NCBI RefSeq assembly: GCF_018024475.1
Contig: NZ_CP054393.1
Span: 620,001-684,000 of the forward strand
Length of the DNA: 64,000 bases
From: Candidatus Phytoplasma luffae
Lineage (GTDB): Bacteria > Bacillota_I > Bacilli_A > Acholeplasmatales > Acholeplasmataceae
Direction of reading: 5' to 3'
The translations under genes were made by a program, and so were the position numbers. The notes under the pieces are model-generated. The model made no database searches. It was not told where the DNA came from and saw nothing but the letters and a program-made list of their open reading frames with translations. This document shows, piece by piece, positions 36,343-46,534 of this stretch. Within the stretch, counting starts at the first letter, position 1. The number at the start of each line of letters is the position of its first letter.

Positions 36343-36806
36343 TCAGATTTCTCTTTTTTGTTAATATATAAATTTTATATCTTTTTATTTTTTAATTAAA
36401 ACAATTATCGAAATATATATGATTTATTATTTTAATATAATTTTAAAAATAAAATAGAATTATTATAAAAAAATTAATTAAATTTGAAATTAAATTATAA
36501 TATTTAATATATTAAATATTATAACATAAAAAGAACATAAATATGGAGTTTATTTATATATGAACGATATAAAACTGTTCAAATTGAGTATTTATATTCA
36601 ATAAATAATTCGTTGTTTCCTAAACCGTGCAAGTTAGTTTCTTAAAATAGTATTTTCCATAAGAAGACTGTTTTAAAAGAATGTTATACATTAAGTTTTA
36701 AGCATAATTAAAAAAATAATTTTTTTTTGCTATAATGTAGATGTAAATTTGATATTATTGAAAAATAACTTATTTAATTCTTATTATTTCAAAAAGGTTA
36801 TAAATT
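36343..36806. other. Non-coding gap with promoter for the 36807 gene
   Basis: This 464-base gap has no gene. TGCTATAAT at 36728-36736 is an extended -10 element preceded by a run of T, about 70 bases before the next start codon. A 14-codon frame at about 36560 (MNDIKLFKLSIY) has no ribosome site and is probably chance. Confidence 0.5.
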
Positions 36807-37451
36807 ATGAATAAAACGGAAAATAAGTCTAATTTTTTTAATAAAATTATTATTTTTATTATTTTAATTTTGTCTTGGTACACATTGTATAATGGAATAA
36901 ATCTAAGTTTTAAAAATAATTCGGATAACGGAAGAAAATTAAAAGGTTTAGGATTGTTAACAAGACAAAATAATTTTTTTGTTAATATAGCTTTATTATT
37001 ATATTATATAAAGTCATTTAGAAATTCTAAATATTTTAGTTATTTTATTTTTAATTGTTTAATAAATTGTTTTTTTATTTTTTTTGTTACTCTTTTTCAA
37101 GATGATAAGAAATATTTATGCGAACATAAATTATTACCTGTAATTTTTTGTTTTTATTTTTGTTTCATAGAACATAATTTAATATATTTAAATTATATGA
37201 GTATTGGTTTTGTTTATATTTCGGTTTACATATTTTTTTCTATTTTAATTTATTTTTTTAATAAATCTTTATTCGCTTACTTAAAAGAGTTTAATTTGTT
37301 CAGTAAAAAATTAAGATATTTTAATCATGTTCAAATAATTTTTTATTTTTTTCTTTTTTTTTTATATATATCGATCATTTGGTTTTTAATTATTTATTGT
37401 ATATTTCACTCGAACAAAAAATATAATTTAAAAAAAAGTTTAATTATATAA
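36807..37451 (+). CDS. Polytopic membrane protein, possibly Pr6Pr/DUF1600-like
   Basis: This 214-residue protein has about six hydrophobic helices and short basic loops. The pattern (an N-terminal helix, then LLTRQNNFFVNIALLLYYI, and a conserved-looking LPVIFCFYF) recalls the Pr6Pr/DUF1600 membrane proteins of mollicutes, where a QxN motif follows helix 1. That assignment is tentative. An AAAAGG site precedes the ATG. It lies about 180 bases before a PAP2-type phosphatase on the same strand. Substrate and role are unknown. Confidence 0.55.
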   Translation: MNKTENKSNFFNKIIIFIILILSWYTLYNGINLSFKNNSDNGRKLKGLGLLTRQNNFFVNIALLLYYIKSFRNSKYFSYFIFNCLINCFFIFFVTLFQDDKKYLCEHKLLPVIFCFYFCFIEHNLIYLNYMSIGFVYISVYIFFSILIYFFNKSLFAYLKEFNLFSKKLRYFNHVQIIFYFFLFFLYISIIWFLIIYCIFHSNKKYNLKKSLII

Positions 37452-37634
37452 TATTTTCAATTTATTTATTTTTTTAACAATAAATATTTTTTTAAATTAT
37501 AAAATATTTAATTTTTATAATTGTTTATTTTATTTAAATAATTTATTGAAAAAATAAATATAAAATTTATAAATTCAAAATAATTAAAAATAATTTAATA
37601 ATTAAAAATAAAATTATTTATCAGGATATATTTT

Positions 37635-38381
37635 ATGACGAAAAATTCCAAATATACAAAAAAAGAATTATTATTACTCATTTATATAGTTTTATTCCAA
37701 AGCATATTTTTTTTTATTTTAGATTATTTTTTAAGTCAGCCGCTGTCATATAGAAAATATATTTACCAAGAGAATCCACTAGAAAATAATAATAAATGGA
37801 TTACAATATTAAATTTAGGAATTTGTGAAACATTTGAAACTAATATTAAAGGGTTCCCTAGTATTAATTGTTTAAAATTTTTAATTTTGATTTATTATGG
37901 TGTATTTGTTTCTTGGTTTTTGATTACTCCTTTTTTAGCATACAAATATATAGATAAAAATAGAATTAGACTTTTATTAAAAACTTATTTAATAATTTTG
38001 CTTATTTCTTTTTTGATTTTTTTGATTTTTCCTATACAAGCTTTAAAAGAATTTCAATTGGAAGTGGATGGTGAATCAAAATCATTTTTCGATCCTTTTA
38101 TAGCGAAATTATATAAATTAGATAATAGAAGATTTTGCAGTTTACCTAGTCTTCATGTAGCTTTAAGTTGGTTATGTTATGTCGCTTTTCGTTTTCAAAG
38201 TGATAATAAAATTATTAAAAAAATTATGTTAATTCAACTATTAATAGCTATTTTGGTTTTTATATCTACTTTTGTATTAAAACAACATTATATAATGGAT
38301 GGTGTTATTTCTATTATTTTAGTGGAAATTGTTTTATATTTTGTTTTCGGAAAGAATCAAAAAATAAAAAAAATTTATTAA
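37635..38381 (+). CDS. PAP2-family membrane phosphatase or phosphotransferase
   Basis: This 248-residue protein has about six membrane helices. Two PAP2 motifs are clear: CSLPSLHVALSW (the S..SxH motif) and QHYIMDGV (the HX3D motif). The first KX6RP motif is not typical, as in the inositolphosphotransferase-like branch with SLPSLH. Members remove or swap phosphate heads of membrane lipids on the outer face. An AGGATA-type site precedes the ATG. With plsC and the glycosyltransferase it forms part of the lipid-making set of this window. The exact substrate is unknown. Confidence 0.75.
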   Translation: MTKNSKYTKKELLLLIYIVLFQSIFFFILDYFLSQPLSYRKYIYQENPLENNNKWITILNLGICETFETNIKGFPSINCLKFLILIYYGVFVSWFLITPFLAYKYIDKNRIRLLLKTYLIILLISFLIFLIFPIQALKEFQLEVDGESKSFFDPFIAKLYKLDNRRFCSLPSLHVALSWLCYVAFRFQSDNKIIKKIMLIQLLIAILVFISTFVLKQHYIMDGVISIILVEIVLYFVFGKNQKIKKIY

Positions 38382-38494
38382 TTTAAATAAATATTTTAAT
38401 TTAGAATTAAGTCATTATTTATAAGTTAAAAATAATTTATTGTTTGGAGATTTTTCAAATTTAATTTAAAATTAAAATAATATTTTTTTTAATG

Positions 38495-38810
38495 TATAAT
38501 TAAAAAGTATTAAAAAAATAAAATTTATCAAAATGTGAAAAAGAATAGTTTTAAAAAATTATCTCTTTCCTGAAAAATATAATATTTTAATTTATTTTTG
38601 GGAAAATAGCACAATATTTCTAAAATTTTAGTTTTGTAAGAAAACTTTTTATTTTAGTATTTTATTATATTGTCGGATAAAAGAGATTACTTTTTCATAA
38701 GTATTCTTTTTTTTTATTTAAATATATTTTTTTATATTCATTTTTATATCCATATATAACAATCAATAATATTGTTATACGTTTTTTTAAAAAAAAAGGA
38801 GTTATCAGAT
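38495..38810 (+). promoter_or_regulatory. infC: Long structured leader of infC-rpmI-rplT with possible attenuator
   Basis: TATAAT at 38495-38500 would start a leader of about 300 bases. ATCTCTTT (38561-38568) can pair with AAAGAGAT (38680-38687). The same right arm can instead pair with AAGTATTCTT (38699-38708), which is followed by nine T (38707-38715). These are exclusive foldings, as expected for an attenuator. The L20 leader of Firmicutes controls this same operon. The 38382-38494 stretch shows no gene. Confidence 0.45.
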
Positions 38811-39380
38811 ATTAAATACAAAAAAAACAATCCAAAAGGTCCTAAAATAAATGTTTTATATAACGAACACATTCCTTATGGTAAATATTTAACTATTGAT
38901 GAAGACGGCAAACAATTAGGTATTTTGGATAAAGAAGAGATAATGAATTTGTCCGAAAAAAAAGAAATAGATGTAGTTATGATTAATGGCAATTCCGATC
39001 CTAAAGTTGTCCGTTTAATTAATTATTCTCAATTTCGTTATAAACATCAAAAAAAATTAAAGGAAATGAGTAAAAAACAATTTATAACAGTTGTAAAAGA
39101 AATCCGTATTAATCCTAATATTGATGAAAACGATTTGAATATTAAGACAAAAAAAGCTCGTCATTTCTTATTACAAGGTGACAAAGTTAAAGTTATTATG
39201 CGTTTTAAAGGACGTATGGTTACACATAGTTTTTTAGGTAAAGAAATGTTTGACAAAATTATATCTAATTTAAAAGATGTAGGTAATGTTGATGTTTTCC
39301 CTAAAATGGTATCTAATCAAATGATTGTTGTTTTATCATCTAAAAAAATAAAATCTAATTCAAATAAAAAAGAAGGTTGA
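38811..39380 (+). CDS. infC: Translation initiation factor IF-3, AUU start
   Basis: This 189-residue IF-3 binds the 30S subunit, checks start codons and prevents early subunit joining. The AAGGAG site at 38796-38801 is followed after 9 bases by ATT at 38811. No in-frame ATG lies near, and an in-frame TTG at 38772 is upstream of the ribosome site. Rare AUU/AUA/AUC starts are a hallmark of infC and allow IF-3 to repress its own translation. Domains: N-terminal part with NEHIPYGKYLTIDEDGKQLG and DVVMINGNSDPKVVRLINY, basic linker, and C-terminal part with EIRINPNIDENDL and FKGRMVTHSFLG. It leads infC-rpmI-rplT. Confidence 0.92.
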   Translation: MKYKKNNPKGPKINVLYNEHIPYGKYLTIDEDGKQLGILDKEEIMNLSEKKEIDVVMINGNSDPKVVRLINYSQFRYKHQKKLKEMSKKQFITVVKEIRINPNIDENDLNIKTKKARHFLLQGDKVKVIMRFKGRMVTHSFLGKEMFDKIISNLKDVGNVDVFPKMVSNQMIVVLSSKKIKSNSNKKEG

Positions 39381-39382
39381 TT

Positions 39383-39571
39383 ATGATTAAAAAGAAAAAT
39401 CATAGAGGATTAAAAAAAAGAGTTAAAGTAACTGGAACAGGTAAACTATTAAGAAGACACGCTTATAAAAATCATTTAGCCGGTTCTAAAACGACTAAAC
39501 AAAACAGACAACTAAGAGGAATTACAAAAATAGATAGTTCTGATGTAAAAAGAATTAAACATCTCATTTAA
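39383..39571 (+). CDS. rpmI: Ribosomal protein L35
   Basis: This 62-residue L35 starts MIKKKNHRGLKKRVKVTGTGK and shows RRHAYKNHLAGSKT. ATG 39383 lies 7 bases after AAGAAGG, which overlaps the infC end. A TTG at 39377 is too close to that site. The infC stop lies 2 bases upstream, so translation is probably coupled. Confidence 0.95.
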   Translation: MIKKKNHRGLKKRVKVTGTGKLLRRHAYKNHLAGSKTTKQNRQLRGITKIDSSDVKRIKHLI

Positions 39572-39610
39572 TTTTTTTTATTTTATTCAATTAAGAAAGA
39601 AATTAGAGAA

Positions 39611-40330
39611 ATGGTTAAAGTAAATTTTGTTGCTGCAAGGCATAAAAGACGTAAAAAAATATTAAAATTAGCCAAAGGTTATTTTGGATCTAAAAGTAAA
39701 CTTTATAAAACAGCTAATGAACAAGTGATGCGTTCTCTACAATACGCTTATAGAGACAGAAGACAAAAGAAAAGAAATTTTAGAAAATTATGGATTACAA
39801 GAATTAACGCTGGTTGTGTAAACAATGGTATGCGTTATTCAAGTTTTATACATGGTTTAACATTGGCTAAAGTAGACATTAATCGTAAAATTTTATCTGA
39901 TTTATCTTATAATGAACCTCATATATTTACTGATTATATTAATTTAGCTAAAAAAACTTTAGAAGAACATGAAGCAAAAATACAAGAAAAAATTAAACAA
40001 ACTTTAAAACAACAACAAGAAGAACAACAACAAGAAGAACAACAAGAATTTGACAATCAAGAAGTTAATACAGAAAATATTTTAATTAATTCAAAAGATA
40101 AAGAAATAAAAAAAAATAATTTAGAAACAAAAAAAATAAAACAAAAAATAGATAATAAAGAAAATTTGGATAAAGAAAAAAACAAAGATATAGAAAAAAA
40201 ATTAAAAAAATATTTATTATCTGAATTAAAAGAATTAGCTCAAAAATATGAAATAAAAAATATTTCTAAATTGAAAAAAATAGAATTAATAAATATTTTA
40301 AAAGATAAAATGATTAATCAAAGTGAATAA
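39611..40330 (+). CDS. rplT: Ribosomal protein L20 with Rho_N/SAP-like C-terminal extension
   Basis: Residues 1-118 are a normal L20 ([60 protein letters not shown], each in order). Bacterial L20 normally ends near there. This protein continues with a Gln/Glu-rich linker (about 119-150), a Lys/Asn/Glu linker to about 195 and a terminal 40-residue module ([20 protein letters not shown] followed by [10 protein letters not shown]). The module has the spacing of Rho N-terminal or SAP-type nucleic-acid-binding helices. Such tails occur on some mollicute ribosomal proteins, but the role is unknown. L20 itself assembles the 50S subunit and represses this operon in Firmicutes. Confidence 0.93.
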   Translation: MVKVNFVAARHKRRKKILKLAKGYFGSKSKLYKTANEQVMRSLQYAYRDRRQKKRNFRKLWITRINAGCVNNGMRYSSFIHGLTLAKVDINRKILSDLSYNEPHIFTDYINLAKKTLEEHEAKIQEKIKQTLKQQQEEQQQEEQQEFDNQEVNTENILINSKDKEIKKNNLETKKIKQKIDNKENLDKEKNKDIEKKLKKYLLSELKELAQKYEIKNISKLKKIELINILKDKMINQSE

Positions 40331-40368
40331 ATTATTTATAAAAAAAAATAAAATAAGGGGTTTAATTA

Positions 40369-41061
40369 ATGTTTGACATAAAAGATACAAAAAAAGAAAT
40401 TTTTAAAACATTTATTAAATTTACATTTTTTTTATTATTAGCTATATTCTTTTTTGCGGAATTAACAATTAAAATAAAAGAATATAATTTAAGGTTCATT
40501 TATATTTCATTTGGTATATTATTGTTTTTTATAAATTATCTTTTTATTTTAAAAAAATACAAAAATAATTTAGGTTTGACTAAATTTTTATTAATAATAG
40601 AATTTTTTATATTTAATATAATTTCTTTAAGATTTTGTTTAGATCCTTGGATTAAAGAAAATAGTTTGTTTGAAAAGATAATTAGATTTGAATTTATGAT
40701 TTATTATATTTTGATAATTCATAGTTTTATACAATTATATATTTTATTACATTCGAAGGAAGCAAAAAAAATATATATTTCTTTAAAATTTCTTCTTTAT
40801 TTATTTATTTCAAGTATAAGTTTTTTTTTGTTAGGTCAAGGAACAGACTTAATAACAGCTTTAAGAATTATTTGCGGAATTATTTTTGTTGGAATTAGTT
40901 TATTTTATGCGTTTATATTGTATAAACAAATTAATTTTTTGATTAAACAATCAAAAAATATAAATAATACAAATAAAACTTCCAATAATACAAATAAAAC
41001 TTCCAATAATACAAATAAAACTTCTAACAATGATGACGATATTATAAGTCCAGATGAATAA
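40369..41061 (+). CDS. Polytopic membrane protein with NNTNKTS repeats
   Basis: This 230-residue protein has about six hydrophobic helices (about 15-190) and a short polar tail. The tail has three copies of NNTNKTS encoded by a 21-bp tandem repeat (40963-41026) and an acidic end. It lies 38 bases after rplT with an AAGGGG-type site, so it may be read from the infC operon. I recognise no family. The tail repeat could vary in copy number between strains. Confidence 0.65.
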   Translation: MFDIKDTKKEIFKTFIKFTFFLLLAIFFFAELTIKIKEYNLRFIYISFGILLFFINYLFILKKYKNNLGLTKFLLIIEFFIFNIISLRFCLDPWIKENSLFEKIIRFEFMIYYILIIHSFIQLYILLHSKEAKKIYISLKFLLYLFISSISFFLLGQGTDLITALRIICGIIFVGISLFYAFILYKQINFLIKQSKNINNTNKTSNNTNKTSNNTNKTSNNDDDIISPDE

Positions 41062-41089
41062 TGAATAAAAAAATTAGGGGAAATTTATT

Positions 41090-42153
41090 ATGTCCGATTT
41101 ATTAAAACAATTAAAAGATTTAACAATGTTAAATGGTGTTTCAGGAGATGAAAAAGCAGTAAGACATTATGTAAGAGATAATGTCAAAGATATTGTTGAT
41201 AAAATAGAATATGATAAATTAGGAAGTTTAATCGCTTATAAAGGCGAAAAAGGTCCTAAAGTTATGCTAGCTGGTCATTTAGATGAAATCGGTTTAATGG
41301 TTACAGAAATTAATAAAGAAGGATTTGTTAAATTTCAAACTTTAGGAGGTTGGCATACAGTGGTTATGACAGCTCAAAAATGGTTAATTCATACTGATAA
41401 AGGACCTGTAAAAGCTATTACAGGTGCCAAACCTCCCCATGTTTTGCCTTTAAGTGAAAGATATAAAAGCCCTGATGTTGGAACTTTATTTCTGGATTTA
41501 GGCGTTTACAACAAAGAAGAAGTTGAAAAATTAGGCGTTAAAATAGGGGACGCAATCACTCCTTATAGCGATTTTGAACTTTTATCTAATACAGATTTTA
41601 TAGTCGGTAAAGCGTTAGATAATCGTGTAGGCGTTTTAATAGTAATGGAAGTTTTGAAAAAATTAAAAAATAATCCTAACCAATTTGCAGGAACTTTTAC
41701 AGTACAAGAAGAAGTGGGTTTAAGAGGCGCTAAAACAAGTTCTTATAAAATTAAACCTGATATTGTGCTATTGCTGTAGATACTGGCGTTGCTAATGATG
41801 TTCCAGGAAACCCCGATTCTGGTATTCAAGTTTTAGGAAAAGGGCCGCATATTTCTTGTTATGATCATGGGTTAATAGCTCATAAAGAATTGAGAAAAAC
41901 AGTTATTCAAATAGCTAAAGAAAATAAAATTCCTTTTCAAGAATTAAAACCAACGGGCGGTCAAACTGATGCTTCTGCTATGCATTTACAAAACGAAGGC
42001 GCGGCTTCTCTTGTTATTAGCATTCCTACTCGTTATATTCATTCTCATACTTCAATTGTTAATAAAAAAGATATAGAAAACGCAATCGAATTATTAGTTT
42101 TTTTAATTCAAAAATTAGACGATAAAACAGTTAAAGATATTTTATTTAATTAA
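41090..42153 (+). pseudogene. M42-family aminopeptidase with single frameshift
   Basis: The two frames together give a normal-length M42 peptidase (about 354 residues), a cytosolic dinuclear-zinc aminopeptidase. All metal and catalytic sites are preserved: AGHLDEIGLMV, KALDNRVG, QEEVGLRGA, AVDTGVAND and YIHSHTS. The first frame ends at 41779 (DIVLLL). Restoring one G between 41767 and 41768 (GTG CT to GTG GCT) gives DIVAIAVDTGV and rejoins the second frame. Such clean damage means a very recent mutation or a sequencing error. If real, the second half lacks a good start, so the enzyme is probably lost. Confidence 0.85.
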
Positions 42154-42211
42154 TAATAAATTTATTTTTATAAATGTTTAAATCAAAAAAAGAAAGGGTT
42201 TTTTGATTTTT

Positions 42212-42346
42212 ATGAAAAGAACATATCAACCTAGTAAAATAAAAAGAATTAAAACACATGGTTTTAGAACAAGAATTTCTACTGTAGGTGGTCGTCGTGT
42301 GCTTTCTGAAAGAAGAAGAAAAGGACGTGCTAAATTAACAGTTTAA
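42212..42346 (+). CDS. rpmH: Ribosomal protein L34
   Basis: This 44-residue L34 starts [20 protein letters not shown] and ends [11 protein letters not shown]. An AAAGGG site lies 14 bases before the ATG. It is followed by rnpA and yidC in the order usual near bacterial origins, but no dnaA is seen here. Confidence 0.97.
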   Translation: MKRTYQPSKIKRIKTHGFRTRISTVGGRRVLSERRRKGRAKLTV

Positions 42347-42588
42347 TTTTATTAATGTCTTAAAATATTTTTTATTTTCGGAAATTAAATAATTTATTTT
42401 TTAATTTTTTTTAAAAAAAGATAATTATTTAATTTTATTTATTTTAAATCCATAAAAAAGGATATTTTTCTATAAATTTAGATTTTCGAAAAAAATTATA
42501 TTTTATATTTTTTTTATATTATCTAAATATTAATTTCTATAAGATTAAAATTTTAATAATATTTAAGGAATATATAATTTTTATAGAT

Positions 42589-42915
42589 ATGAAAAAAAAA
42601 AATATTTGCAAAAATAAAAATGAATTAGATTTAATTTTTAAATTAAAACAAAAAGTTAAAAATTATTTTTTTATATTATATTTTATTAAAAAAAAATTAG
42701 ATCATTTTAAATTTGTTTTAAGTATTAGCAAAAAATATGGCAAAGCTTATGAGAGAAATTTAATTAAAAGGCGTTTAAGAATGATTATTCATAAAAATAT
42801 GTCATTAATAGATAAAAATATTATTTTTATTGTTATTATAAAACCGACCGCCAAAGAGTTAGATTTTGCAAATTTAGAAAAAAAATTTTTAGTTTTGATA
42901 AAAAAAATATTTTAA
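42589..42915 (+). CDS. rnpA: Ribonuclease P protein component
   Basis: This 108-residue basic protein assists RNase P RNA in tRNA 5' processing. The N-terminus KKKNICKNKNELDLIFKLKQ aligns with the family start, and the RNR-like signature is visible as KAYERNLIKRRLRMIIH. The AAGGA site is 19 bases before the ATG, which is far. In-frame ATT and ATA codons lie closer, but the family start at MKKK fits better. The gene lies between rpmH and yidC, as in most bacteria. Confidence 0.92.
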   Translation: MKKKNICKNKNELDLIFKLKQKVKNYFFILYFIKKKLDHFKFVLSISKKYGKAYERNLIKRRLRMIIHKNMSLIDKNIIFIVIIKPTAKELDFANLEKKFLVLIKKIF

Positions 42916-42939
42916 TATATAAAACAAGGTAAATTTATT

Positions 42940-44625
42940 ATGGTTAATATTAATAATAATCAATATGATAAAAAAAAAATGTTTAAAAAATTTTTTATAA
43001 TAATATTTTTATCTTTTATTACCACTTTTATAATTCAATATTTTTCTACGGCTAAAACAGTTGAGGACACTACAAACAAAGAACCAGAATTAGAATATTG
43101 TAGTTATCAAATTGTTTTTGATAAAGATAAAGATCAAATAAATAAAGAAGAATTTGAAAAAAAAATAGTAGCATTAAGAGATTATTTAATCAGTTTAGAT
43201 TTAAATAATAGTTTAACAGAAACAGACAAACAAACATTACAAGAAAAATTAAAAGAAATTAATATATTTGAATTTGGTATTAACAAAAATAATAAAAGTT
43301 TTTTTATTTCAAATATTAATGAAGAAAATTTATCACAATATAAAAAATATAGAAAAAAAGGAATAATTCAATATATAAACGAAATTATACAAAAAAAAGA
43401 ATCTTTTTTTTGTATTAAAGGTAATGTTATTTCAAAGGATAAAAAAGAAAATTTTATAAAAGATTTTTTTAATATCAAAACAGGAACTCAATATAGTTAT
43501 ATAGAAAAAAAATATACTTCAAACAAAGTTCCTCCTTTAGAAATTTGTTCTTTTTCATCAGACCAAGATATTAAACGATTAAAAATTGATGAAAAAGAAC
43601 AAATTTATGGCGACGTTGAAGGAAAATCTTTAATTGATTTAACAAAATATAATGAATTAATAAAAAATAAATTAAATAATGAAAAAAAGAATAATTTATT
43701 TTATTTAAAACTTACGTCAATTAGGGATGATAAACCTTTTTTTAAACCTATTTTTGTAGATGATTCAGGCGATTTACCTATCAATTGGTATAATAAAATA
43801 AGTTGGAATTTTTTATTCATCTGGGGTTATATATGGAATGTTTTAATAATTTTAATAGGTTCTGTTTTATCATTTTTTTCTAGTATATTTTCATCTGGAT
43901 CAGGATATTTTTTTGGTAATTTTGGTTTAGGAATCACTTTGACTACTATTTTGATAAGAACTTTACTATGGCCTATTTATACTAAATCTAATTTTTTAAG
44001 CACAAGTATGAACACCATGAAACCAGAAATTGATAAAATAAAATCAAAATATGTTTTAAAAAAAGATAAAGAATCTTTACAAAAAATGCAAATGGAAATT
44101 GCTAAGGTATATAAAAAACATAATTTAAGTGTTTTTAGTTTTTTTATTCCCTTTTTACAAATGCCTATTTTTATCGCTATGTTTAGAGCTTTAGCTCGTT
44201 TTAGTGTTTCAGGCGGCATTTTTGAGTATGAAAAATATACTGAAAAAAAATTTTTAGGTTTGATAAATTTTAATTTTTATGATTCAGGTTGGAACCTTGA
44301 TACAGTAATTAGAATATTTTTATCTCTTATAGTAGGTTCGAGTATGCTTTATTTAAACAAACTAAATGCCAAAAAAAACTTGGATTCTAATAAAAATGTC
44401 AAAATTTTAGATGAAGAAGAAAAATTAAAAAAGAAAAATCAAGATCTGACAATTAAAATAGTTGGTTATGTTATGATTTTTTTTATGGTCTTAACTTCTT
44501 TTAAAAATACATCTTTATCTTTATATTGGGTAGTAGGAAATATTTATACTATTTTCCAAATAAATATTAATCTTAAAAAAAATGATAATAAATCTATTTT
44601 ATTAAAATATAAAAGTATTTCATAA
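42940..44625 (+). CDS. yidC: Membrane protein insertase YidC
   Basis: This 561-residue protein has a first membrane segment (about 14-33), a large extracytoplasmic domain (35-280) and a C-terminal insertase core of five helices. The core has GLGITLTTILIRTLLWPIYT, the cytoplasmic helical hairpin with MKPEIDKIKSKY, and PFLQMPIFIAMFRAL. The conserved hydrophilic-groove arginine is in LIRTLLWP. It inserts proteins into the membrane with or without SecYEG. The large N-terminal domain is unusual for Gram-positive relatives, which have short lipoprotein forms. The stop codon lies inside a terminator hairpin. Confidence 0.95.
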   Translation: MVNINNNQYDKKKMFKKFFIIIFLSFITTFIIQYFSTAKTVEDTTNKEPELEYCSYQIVFDKDKDQINKEEFEKKIVALRDYLISLDLNNSLTETDKQTLQEKLKEINIFEFGINKNNKSFFISNINEENLSQYKKYRKKGIIQYINEIIQKKESFFCIKGNVISKDKKENFIKDFFNIKTGTQYSYIEKKYTSNKVPPLEICSFSSDQDIKRLKIDEKEQIYGDVEGKSLIDLTKYNELIKNKLNNEKKNNLFYLKLTSIRDDKPFFKPIFVDDSGDLPINWYNKISWNFLFIWGYIWNVLIILIGSVLSFFSSIFSSGSGYFFGNFGLGITLTTILIRTLLWPIYTKSNFLSTSMNTMKPEIDKIKSKYVLKKDKESLQKMQMEIAKVYKKHNLSVFSFFIPFLQMPIFIAMFRALARFSVSGGIFEYEKYTEKKFLGLINFNFYDSGWNLDTVIRIFLSLIVGSSMLYLNKLNAKKNLDSNKNVKILDEEEKLKKKNQDLTIKIVGYVMIFFMVLTSFKNTSLSLYWVVGNIYTIFQININLKKNDNKSILLKYKSIS

Positions 44626-44639
44626 TATGAAATACTTTT
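44611..44639 (+). terminator. yidC: Terminator overlapping the yidC stop
   Basis: AAAAGTATTTCAT pairs perfectly with ATGAAATACTTTT around AAT. The yidC TAA (44623-44625) lies at the loop. The sequence continues with T-runs. Confidence 0.85.
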
Positions 44640-44658
44640 TCTTTTTGAATTGATTTTT

Positions 44659-44859
44659 TTAATCTTTATTAATCATTTTTATAATTTTTTGAAAAATTGT
44701 ATCTATAATTTCTTTCCATTGAATAGAGACGTCTTTTAAAAAATTTAATTTTTTTGGCAACGGTCCTATTCTAGGATAGCGATCAGCAATTAAATATAAT
44801 AAACAGCCTAAAAACGCTCCTAATAATAACCCTAATATAAAAAATAATAAATTTTTCAT
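44659..44859 (-). CDS. Small single-pass membrane protein with Gly-rich helix
   Basis: This 66-residue protein has one N-terminal helix with a GLLLGAFLGCLLY small-residue pattern, followed by LIADRYPRIGPLPKK and an amphipathic end. The ATG is preceded by an AAGGTT site. It is alone between yidC and eno, facing yidC. The partial protein at 63881 has a similar helix start. YtxH-like small membrane proteins are comparable, but I would not assign a family. Confidence 0.55.
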   Translation of the reverse strand: MKNLLFFILGLLLGAFLGCLLYLIADRYPRIGPLPKKLNFLKDVSIQWKEIIDTIFQKIIKMINKD

Positions 44860-46474
<1,615 letters not shown>

Positions 46475-46534
46475 AATTTTAATTTTCATATTAAAATATA
46501 ACGAAATCAATAATCAATAATTGGAGGTTTGGTT

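Noticed and set aside
42574-42588. AUU or AUA start for rnpA
   Set aside because: In-frame ATT 42577 has better spacing to AAGGA, but the family start MKKK at ATG 42589 aligns well, so ATG is kept.
42212-44625. Replication origin next to rpmH-rnpA-yidC
   Set aside because: The gene order recalls oriC regions, but no dnaA or cluster of DnaA boxes is seen nearby.
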